This document shows positions 1 through 4,768 of a stretch of DNA of 5,241 bases, one piece after another. The stretch lies in NCBI GenBank assembly GCA_938039765.1, contig CALHTV010000060.1, forward strand, positions 1-5,241, given 5' to 3'. Within the stretch, counting starts at the first letter, position 1. Every line of letters begins with the position of its first letter. This stretch comes from an uncultured Dictyoglomus sp. GTDB taxonomy: Bacteria; Dictyoglomota; Dictyoglomia; Dictyoglomales; Dictyoglomaceae. Under the pieces are notes generated by a model. The model made no database searches and was not told the origin of the DNA. It saw nothing but the letters and a program-made list of their open reading frames with translations. The translations under genes were made by a program, and so were the position numbers.

Positions 1-551
1 ATTATACTTTCCCATCTTTCTTCAGTTCTTTTTATAGGACCTGTAAAACTTTTAGCATATTTCTCATAAACAGGCTTAATAATTCTCCAATCTTCAAGGC
101 TTATTCGTTTTACTTTTTCAAATTCTTTAAACTTTGCTAAATTATAAGTTTCTCTCGTATATCTTTTTTGAAATCCTGTAAGCTCCCATCCAAATAATCT
201 GTAAAACTCAAAGGAAAAGGGATAGAGAGCAGAAAAAATTAATTCTTTTTCTTTTGATATTTTTATAGCCTCCTTTAAAAGATAATGTACATAGCTTTTT
301 CCTCTATATTCAGGAAAAGTTGCGACTCCTCCTATTCCGCTAAGAGTTGCAATTTCCCCTCTTATATAAAATTCAAAAGGAATAATGCTTAAAGCAGAAA
401 CAAGTTTATTGTTTTCAAAAATCCCTATACAATTTCTTATACTCCTCTCATTAACCCAAGTACTTACCTGTTCATAAGGAAGTATAAAAGATTGACTCCA
501 GAGTTCTATAAGTTCATCTATATGCGAAGGGTTTAAGACTTCAATTTTCAT
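1..551 (-). CDS. Eis-like GNAT-family N-acetyltransferase (partial, C-terminal part beyond the left edge)
   Basis: This gene reads from the ATG at 549-551 leftwards off the window, giving 183 codons without a stop. It resembles the N-terminal GNAT domain of the Eis/COG4552 group, which transfers acetyl from acetyl-CoA to amines and is usually about 390-400 residues with a second GNAT-like half and a sterol-carrier-like tail. Thus roughly the second half is missing here. Visible marks are the beta-4/motif A region GGVATFPEYRGK (residues 74-85), followed by a helix with LLKEA, and the Eis-type segment ALYPFSFEFYRLFGWEL (108-124). The CoA-loop glycine expected after RGK is Ser86. The substrate cannot be told from sequence. 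The start overlaps the TGA of the upstream GH18 gene (ATGA, 548-551), and AAAGGAG lies 7 nt before the ATG inside that gene, so the two are probably translationally coupled in one transcript. No signal peptide, so cytoplasmic. Confident of the fold, moderate for the Eis group. Confidence 0.85.
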   Translation of the reverse strand, partial: MKIEVLNPSHIDELIELWSQSFILPYEQVSTWVNERSIRNCIGIFENNKLVSALSIIPFEFYIRGEIATLSGIGGVATFPEYRGKSYVHYLLKEAIKISKEKELIFSALYPFSFEFYRLFGWELTGFQKRYTRETYNLAKFKEFEKVKRISLEDWRIIKPVYEKYAKSFTGPIKRTEERWESI

Positions 552-1678
552 GTTTCTTCTCCTTTTAGCTTTGTGTATATCAATTTCACTAATGTATCAC
601 CTTTAAAAGGATAATCTTCAGTTACCTCCCAAAACATTACTCCTCCAAGGTTATTTTTAAGTACATATTCACATTTTACACTAATAGATTCTTCATCATC
701 ATAGGAGTACATAATATTTTCTTTTGTATTCCAAAGCCAGGGAACCTTTGCGTAGTTATCTCTGAATTTTTTGTAGTCTGGGTTATTTTCTAAAACTCCT
801 TTTATAAAGAAGAAAGGATTAGTTCCTGAGGGATTATCATTGTCAAATATTCCATAAGGAATTCCTTTTACTTTCGCAAAAAGTCCATTGTTGTCATTAT
901 TCTCAAGGATCCATCCTTTACCATAAAAGGGGATTCCGAGTATTATTTTCTCAGAAGGTACGCCTAATTTTAGATATTCTTTTACTGCAAAATCACAATT
1001 TAATTTTTCCCTGCTTATCGGATCAGGATCATTAGGGTTTCCATAAAGAGGAGAATGATGGTTAGAATATTTATCCCATATTCCATGAAAATCGTAGGTC
1101 ATTAAATTTATAAAGTCGATATAGGTATGATATTTATCTGGTTCTGTATTGGGAATGATGCTATAATTTGCAGGTGCAGCGATGGTAAGTAAATATCTTT
1201 TACCTGTCTTATTTTCCATATTATCTAAAAATTCTCTTAAGGATTTTAGTAATAAGGTGAAGTTCTCTTTATCTTCGGGTCTTGAAGTTTCATTTTCAGG
1301 TCCACCACTTACTGGAAACTCCCAGTCTATATCTATTCCATCTAAATCATACTCAATTATTACCTCTTTAAAGCTTTCTGCAAATTCTTTTCTTGATTTT
1401 TCATATAAAGATATATCAGAAAATCCCTCAGAGCCTCCCCATCCTCCTACTGATATGAGTACTTTTACTCCTACGAAATTACTTTTATACTCTTTGATCT
1501 TAGTCATATTCTTAATAAAATTTTTCTCATTCATAGGATGAAATTTTCCATCTTTTATTCTTCCAAAGGCATAGTTTAAATGAGATATATATTTCCATGG
1601 GACATTTTCTACAGAATAACCCATATACTCATCATCAGTTTTCCATTCCGGAAAATAAGCCACAATTTTTTTATCCAT
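548..1678 (-). CDS. Glycoside hydrolase family 18 protein (chitinase-type), cytoplasmic
   Basis: A 376-residue protein that is essentially a bare GH18 TIM barrel hydrolysing beta-1,4-linked N-acetylglucosamine polymers or oligomers by substrate-assisted catalysis. The beta-1 strand starts at residue 5 (IVAYFPEW). SVGG (76-79) is the SxGG motif. DGIDIDWE (113-120) is the DxxDxDxE signature, with Glu120 the acid/base and Asp118 assisting. MTYDF (193-197) supplies the Tyr/Asp that contact the substrate acetamido group, and Trp350 in GGVMFWE is the conserved barrel-floor Trp. An insertion between the late strands (about 255-325) resembles the alpha+beta insertion of ChiA-type enzymes. There is no signal peptide, chitin-binding module or linker. 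An in-frame stop 30 nt before the start, with no ATG, GTG or TTG between, rules out a hidden N-terminal extension. AAGGAG sits 9 nt before the ATG. It shares a transcript with the downstream acetyltransferase. Likely works on imported chito-oligosaccharides; a spore- or wall-type GH18 role is an alternative. Confidence 0.93.
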   Translation of the reverse strand: MDKKIVAYFPEWKTDDEYMGYSVENVPWKYISHLNYAFGRIKDGKFHPMNEKNFIKNMTKIKEYKSNFVGVKVLISVGGWGGSEGFSDISLYEKSRKEFAESFKEVIIEYDLDGIDIDWEFPVSGGPENETSRPEDKENFTLLLKSLREFLDNMENKTGKRYLLTIAAPANYSIIPNTEPDKYHTYIDFINLMTYDFHGIWDKYSNHHSPLYGNPNDPDPISREKLNCDFAVKEYLKLGVPSEKIILGIPFYGKGWILENNDNNGLFAKVKGIPYGIFDNDNPSGTNPFFFIKGVLENNPDYKKFRDNYAKVPWLWNTKENIMYSYDDEESISVKCEYVLKNNLGGVMFWEVTEDYPFKGDTLVKLIYTKLKGEET

Positions 1679-1711
1679 TTGTAAACGCTCCTTATTAATA
1701 ATTTTTACTTA

Positions 1712-1720
1712 ATTTTAACA
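1712..1720 (-). promoter_or_regulatory. Candidate extended -10 element for the GH18-acetyltransferase unit
   Basis: Read on the minus strand this is TGTTAAAAT, a TGn plus TAAAAT extended -10 box. It lies about 34 nt upstream of the GH18 start codon and leaves room for a short leader with the AAGGAG ribosome binding site. The hexamer 17 bp further upstream (GTAAAA) is a poor -35, so recognition would depend on the TG extension. In DNA this A/T-rich, such boxes also arise by chance. Confidence 0.35.
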
Positions 1721-1739
1721 TAAAATCTTTAAGATTTTA
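1721..1739. promoter_or_regulatory. Perfect 9-bp inverted repeat, candidate operator in the divergent promoter region
   Basis: TAAAATCTT and AAGATTTTA flank a single T, giving 9-bp arms with perfect symmetry. A 1-nt centre cannot form an RNA hairpin loop, so a dimeric DNA-binding protein site is the better reading. It lies in the spacer directly upstream of the candidate extended -10 of the GH18 unit, where a bound repressor would block initiation on the minus strand. The regulator is not identifiable from the window. Confidence 0.4.
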
Positions 1740-1750
1740 CATCCTTTTAA

Positions 1751-1778
1751 TTGCTGTTTAAAAAGTTTCAACTATCCT
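1751..1778 (+). promoter_or_regulatory. Weak candidate promoter for the alkaline phosphatase gene
   Basis: TTGCTG (1751-1756) and TATCCT (1773-1778) are separated by 16 bp. They match the sigma-70-type consensus at 3 and 4 positions. It is the best-spaced pair I see on the plus strand of the intergenic region and would start transcription near 1785, just before the strong Shine-Dalgarno-like sequence. No Pho-box-like direct repeats were evident. Confidence 0.22.
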
Positions 1779-1788
1779 ATAACCTGGG

Positions 1789-1798
1789 AAGGAGGTGA
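1789..1798 (+). promoter_or_regulatory. Near-perfect Shine-Dalgarno sequence without a start codon at normal spacing
   Basis: AAGGAGGTGA is complementary to ten bases of the 16S rRNA 3' end, but no ATG, GTG or TTG follows at 5-12 nt. The nearest ATG (1826) is 27 nt away and the phosphatase ATG (1846) is 47 nt away. The same bases can be partly paired in a hairpin: CTAT 1777-1780 with ATAG 1800-1803, and ACCT 1782-1785 with AGGT 1793-1796. It could be a ribosome standby site, part of a leader switch, or a relic of a lost gene start. Confidence 0.4.
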
Positions 1799-1825
1799 CA
1801 TAGAGTAAAAATATAAAAAATTTTT

Positions 1826-1849
1826 ATGAGAAGGGGGTATGAAAAATGA
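1826..1849 (+). other. Possible 7-codon leader mini-ORF overlapping the phosphatase start
   Basis: ATG at 1826 opens a 7-residue reading frame (MRRGYEK) whose TGA at 1847-1849 overlaps the phosphatase ATG at 1846-1848 as ATGA, the arrangement typical of translational coupling. The phosphatase ribosome binding site AAGGGGG (1831-1837) lies inside it. It lacks a close ribosome binding site of its own; the only strong one is 27 nt upstream. It may be chance. Confidence 0.2.
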
Positions 1850-3456
1850 GGTTTGATCGTGTTCTTTCTAAAATTCTTTTAGTGTTCTTTCTAATTTTAA
1901 CTTTGCTTTTCTTCTCTCCTAATATAACTGCTACTTCATCTTTATCTCTTTATAAAGGTCAGCCTATAAAATACATCTTTTTGTTTATTGGAGACGGAAT
2001 GGGGCTTAACTCAATTTATCTTACAGAGATGTATTTAGGAAGTGTTTCTAAGTTAAATCCTCCCTCAGTTGAGAAACTTAGTTTTACTAAATTTCCTAAT
2101 TTAGGATACATGTCTACCTTTGCAGCAGATAGTTATATTACTGATTCTGCTTCTGCTATAACAGCTATGCTTGCAGGAAAGAAGACCAATGATGGTGTGA
2201 TAAATATGGATTCGGAGAAGAAGACGAAGTACAAGAGTATTTTTGAGATGGCAAAGGAACTTGGAAGAAAGATTGGAGTAATAACTAGTGTTTCAATTGA
2301 CCATGCAACTCCTGCAGGATGTTATGCTCATCAACCAAGTAGAAATAATTATTACGAGATAGCTTTAGAACTTACAGATAGTGGTTTTGATTTCTTTGGT
2401 GGGGGAGGCTTTATCCAACCTAATGGGAAAGATGGAAAAAGTAGAAGTATATATGAAATATTAAAAGAGAAAGGTTATAAAGTTGTGAGTAAAGAAGAGG
2501 ATATATTAAATCTTAAACCAGGCGAAGGTAAAATTGTTGCTATAAATCCTGTTTTAGATTCAAGCAAAGCTCTACCTTTTGCTATAAATAGGCTTAACAA
2601 TATGAAAGTAGGCCTTTCTTTAGCAGATTTTGTAAGAAAGGCGATAGAATTATTAGAAGGACCAAACGGATTTGTTATAATGGTTGAAGGGGGAAAGATA
2701 GATTGGGCTGCTCATGCTAATGATGCTGGGGCTTTGATCTATGATATTTTAGATTTTGATAGCGCAATTAGAGAGGCAATTAATTTTTATAAGAAACATC
2801 CAACGGAAACTCTTATTATAGTCACTGCTGATCATGGAACTGGAGGCTTAAGTATTGGATATGCTGGTACCCGTTATATGACTTATCCTTGGTTACTTTC
2901 AAGGCAAAGGATATCTTATGATGAATTTTCTAAGATTGTAGCTGAATACAGGGAAAAGACTCAAGGAAAAGGAAGTTTTGAAGATTTTGTACCTCTTATT
3001 ACTCAATATTATGGTCTTGAGCTTTTAGATGAGGATACTATTAAGAAATTGGAAGGAGAAGCAAAGAAAGGTGATTCTAATTCAGAGGTAAGATTAAAAC
3101 TTGCTCTGACTAAGGACGAGTTAGAAGAATTAAAAGAAGCCTTTCAATTAAGTATGCTTCAGCCAAAGGAAAGACCTTCCAATCAAAGGATATATCTGCT
3201 TTATGGAGGATATGAACCATTAACGATAGCAGTAACTAGGATTTTGAATAGAAAAGCTGGTATAGGTTGGACTACTTATTCACATACAGGAGAACCTGTG
3301 CCTATTTATGCCATAGGAAAAGGAGCACATATTTTTAATGGATATTTTGATAATACTGATCTATATAGAAAAATTTGTAGTTTGCTTGGTTTAGATCCCT
3401 ATAAAGATAATAGAATATCAATATTAGGTTCTAAAGAACTTGTTTCTGTGAGGTAG
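1846..3456 (+). CDS. phoA: Secreted alkaline phosphatase, PhoA family
   Basis: A 536-residue phosphomonoesterase releasing phosphate from organic esters outside the cytoplasm. Residues 1-29 form a signal peptide: basic R2, R5 and K9, a hydrophobic stretch 10-24, and likely cleavage near Ala29. Every catalytic residue of the family can be placed: Asp50 (FIGDGMG), nucleophile Ser101 (TDSASA), Thr155 and Arg166 (HATPAG to PSR), Glu281/Asp286/His290 (EGGKIDWAAH), Asp329/His330 (TADHG) and His480 (SHTGEPVP). His153 and Trp287 stand where E. coli PhoA has Asp153 and Lys328, the pairing I recall for the Thermotoga maritima enzyme. Residues about 340-470, between the last two metal sites, form a long charged insertion at the crown-domain position, so the protein is longer than E. 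coli PhoA (471 aa). AAGGGGG lies 8 nt before the ATG, and an in-frame TGA directly upstream (1840-1842) fixes the start. Monocistronic, with a hairpin after the stop. Confidence 0.95.
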   Translation: MRFDRVLSKILLVFFLILTLLFFSPNITATSSLSLYKGQPIKYIFLFIGDGMGLNSIYLTEMYLGSVSKLNPPSVEKLSFTKFPNLGYMSTFAADSYITDSASAITAMLAGKKTNDGVINMDSEKKTKYKSIFEMAKELGRKIGVITSVSIDHATPAGCYAHQPSRNNYYEIALELTDSGFDFFGGGGFIQPNGKDGKSRSIYEILKEKGYKVVSKEEDILNLKPGEGKIVAINPVLDSSKALPFAINRLNNMKVGLSLADFVRKAIELLEGPNGFVIMVEGGKIDWAAHANDAGALIYDILDFDSAIREAINFYKKHPTETLIIVTADHGTGGLSIGYAGTRYMTYPWLLSRQRISYDEFSKIVAEYREKTQGKGSFEDFVPLITQYYGLELLDEDTIKKLEGEAKKGDSNSEVRLKLALTKDELEELKEAFQLSMLQPKERPSNQRIYLLYGGYEPLTIAVTRILNRKAGIGWTTYSHTGEPVPIYAIGKGAHIFNGYFDNTDLYRKICSLLGLDPYKDNRISILGSKELVSVR

Positions 3457-3463
3457 GAATTAT

Positions 3464-3500
3464 AGGGGAGGGAAGAGGAAAAATTAATCTTCTCTCCCCT
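3464..3500 (+). terminator. Long hairpin, probable terminator of the phosphatase gene
   Basis: Arms 3464-3476 (AGGGGAGGGAAGA) and 3488-3500 (TCTTCTCTCCCCT) pair over 13 positions with one G-U wobble, enclosing an 11-nt A-rich loop. It begins 7 nt after the phosphatase stop. The following tract is only GTTTCTT, so intrinsic termination may be incomplete. Some read-through into the next operon is possible, since little room (3501-3540) remains for a separate promoter. Confidence 0.65.
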
Positions 3501-3540
3501 GTTTCTTAAAGAGAATTTATAGAGAGGAGGACTATTAAAA

Positions 3541-3897
3541 ATGTTTAATATGGTAGTTGAGGGATATTTAGAAAGATTGGATTTTTTAACCTTAATAGGA
3601 TTTCTTTCTTATTCAAATAAAACTGGTATTCTACAGGTAAGTGTAGGTTTAGAAGATGGCTTGATCTTTTTTAGAAATGGAGAAATTTTAGACGCTTATT
3701 TTAATTCTAAGTATGGAGAAACTGCTTTAGTAGATTTAATCATAAATTATCCCTTAATAAGTTTTCGTTTCTTTAATACTAAGATAGATAGAGAAAAAAG
3801 AATAGAAAAATCTTCTGAGAGATTAATACTTGAACTTCTAAAAGTTTTAGATGAAAATAAGAATAAAGAGATTTTAGTAATGGGAGGCCAAATATGA
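3541..3897 (+). CDS. PATAN-domain (DUF4388) protein
   Basis: This 118-residue protein is almost entirely one DUF4388/PATAN domain. The order of conserved elements is GYLERLDFLTLIGFLS (8-23), the NKTGILQV turn (26-33), GLIFFRNGEILDAYF (40-54), and YGETALVDLI followed by a hydrophobic ISFRFF strand (58-78). A charged helix (83-112) closes it. PATAN domains occur alone or attached to response-regulator, roadblock/MglA-type and other signalling proteins and are thought to mediate protein interactions, so no enzymatic activity is expected. There is no signal peptide or membrane segment. An AGAGGAGG-type ribosome binding site at 3523-3530 lies about 10 nt from the ATG at 3541; an in-frame ATG at 3550 is a less likely start. 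Its TGA overlaps the arsC ATG by 4 bp, making it the first gene of a three-gene operon. Why it travels with arsC is unknown. Confidence 0.85.
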   Translation: MFNMVVEGYLERLDFLTLIGFLSYSNKTGILQVSVGLEDGLIFFRNGEILDAYFNSKYGETALVDLIINYPLISFRFFNTKIDREKRIEKSSERLILELLKVLDENKNKEILVMGGQI

Positions 3898-4343
3898 AGA
3901 AGAAAATTTTATTTATATGTACTCACAATTCAGCTCGTTCTCAAATGGCAGAAGGTATTGTAAATGCATTATATGGAGATAAATTTGAGGCTTTTTCTGC
4001 AGGAACAGATCCCCGAGGGGTAAATCCTTTTGCAATAGAAGTTTTAAAAGAAATAGGTATTGATATATCCCATCATAGAAGTAAAAGTATTGAGGAATTT
4101 AAGGGAGAAAAATTTGATTATGTGGTGACTGTTTGTGATAATGCAAAGGAGAATTGTCCGTATTTTCCTGGGGGAGAAAAGTATATTCATAGAGGCTTTA
4201 TGGATCCTGCAAGCATAGAAGGTACCTATGAAGAGAAATTAGAGGCTTTTAGAAAAGTTAGAGATGAGATTCTTAAGTGGATAAAAGAATATTTTATTGA
4301 AAATAAAGAAGAAGGGATAATTCTCTTTACTCCTAGCTTTTAA
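3894..4343 (+). CDS. arsC: Arsenate reductase, thioredoxin-coupled low-molecular-weight phosphatase type
   Basis: Reduces arsenate to arsenite in the cytoplasm, using a phosphatase-like fold. The P-loop CTHNSARS (residues 9-16) is the CX5R nucleophile motif, with Cys9 attacking arsenate and Arg15 binding the oxyanion. Asp105 in MDPAS is the general acid. Cys81 (VTVCDNA) and Cys88 (ENCPYF) give the three-cysteine relay Cys9-Cys81-Cys88, matching Cys10-Cys82-Cys89 of Staphylococcus aureus pI258 ArsC, in which the final disulfide is reduced by thioredoxin. That relay argues against a plain protein tyrosine phosphatase. The tail from about residue 134 (ENKEEGIILFTPSF) extends past the usual end of the family, around 131-139 residues. 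The start is fixed by a 4-bp ATGA overlap with the PATAN gene and GGGAGG about 7 nt upstream. No arsR repressor and no ArsB/Acr3 arsenite pump is visible in the window, so resistance would need an exporter elsewhere. Confidence 0.93.
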   Translation: MKKKILFICTHNSARSQMAEGIVNALYGDKFEAFSAGTDPRGVNPFAIEVLKEIGIDISHHRSKSIEEFKGEKFDYVVTVCDNAKENCPYFPGGEKYIHRGFMDPASIEGTYEEKLEAFRKVRDEILKWIKEYFIENKEEGIILFTPSF

Positions 4344-4362
4344 AAACTGAGGAATGAAAGCT

Positions 4363-4764
4363 ATGTTTAAGGAAAGGTTAAAGAAGTTAGAAGAGAGCTT
4401 AAATCTTTTAAAGGAGTTTTATAATAACTATAAATTAGAAGATGTGAAGAAAGATAAAATACTTCAATGGGCTTTGAAATACGGAATATATCTATGGTTT
4501 ACAGGTGTAGGAGAAGTAGCATGTGGAGTTGTAGATGAGAAAAAATTAGGAAATGCCAAAAATTATAAAGAATGTATAGCAATTTTAGGAGACAATAATA
4601 TATTGAACAAATTCTTAGCAGAAAAATTGATATCTATAATTGGAATAAGAGATCTCTTAAAAAGACCTTTTATTGAGATAGACTTAGAGAAGCTCTACAC
4701 TCTCATAGAGAAGGAAGAGATATATCAGGATTTTATTACATCTTTAAAGGACAAGCTTAAATAA
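4363..4764 (+). CDS. Solitary HepT-like (DUF86, HEPN-fold) protein with a degenerate RX4HXY motif
   Basis: An all-helical protein of 133 residues, or 136 if it begins at the in-frame ATG at 4354. TGAGGA at 4348-4353 abuts the 4354 ATG but sits 9 nt before the 4363 ATG, so I chose the latter. Numbering below counts from 4354. The HepT/DUF86 layout is recognisable: a charged N-terminal helix, KILQWALKYGIYLWF (35-49), a middle helix with EVACGVV, then KLISIIGIRDLLKRPFIEID (91-110) and a C-terminal helix. In HepT toxins the last segment reads roughly RNxLVHEYWEID, with catalytic His and an AMPylated Tyr. Here these are Arg104 and Phe106, so RNase activity and control by AMPylation look lost. No MNT nucleotidyltransferase antitoxin gene is adjacent. 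It follows arsC by 19 nt in the same operon. It may now be a binding or adaptor protein. The fold call is firmer than any role. Confidence 0.75.
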   Translation: MFKERLKKLEESLNLLKEFYNNYKLEDVKKDKILQWALKYGIYLWFTGVGEVACGVVDEKKLGNAKNYKECIAILGDNNILNKFLAEKLISIIGIRDLLKRPFIEIDLEKLYTLIEKEEIYQDFITSLKDKLK

Positions 4765-4768
4765 TTTT

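Noticed and set aside
1182..1541. A 119-codon open frame on the plus strand opposite the GH18 gene
   Set aside because: It lies wholly within the GH18 coding region, which has all catalytic motifs. Its Ser/Leu/Phe-rich product resembles no family and has no convincing ribosome binding site.
1677..1692. TTTGTAAACGCTCCTT considered as a catabolite-control (cre-like) operator
   Set aside because: Only the first half (TGTAAACG) fits the pattern; the second half lacks symmetry, and the bases double as the GH18 ribosome binding region.
1806..1826. TAAAAAT / ATTTTTA stem (7 bp, 7-nt loop) that could bring the orphan Shine-Dalgarno closer to the ATG at 1826
   Set aside because: Only A-U pairs; it would be unstable, especially at thermophile temperatures, and such matches are common in DNA of this composition.
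3894..4343. ArsC read as a low-molecular-weight protein tyrosine phosphatase
   Set aside because: The Cys81/Cys88 pair at the spacing of thioredoxin-coupled arsenate reductases and the CTHNSARS loop fit ArsC better, although a secondary phosphatase activity is not excluded.
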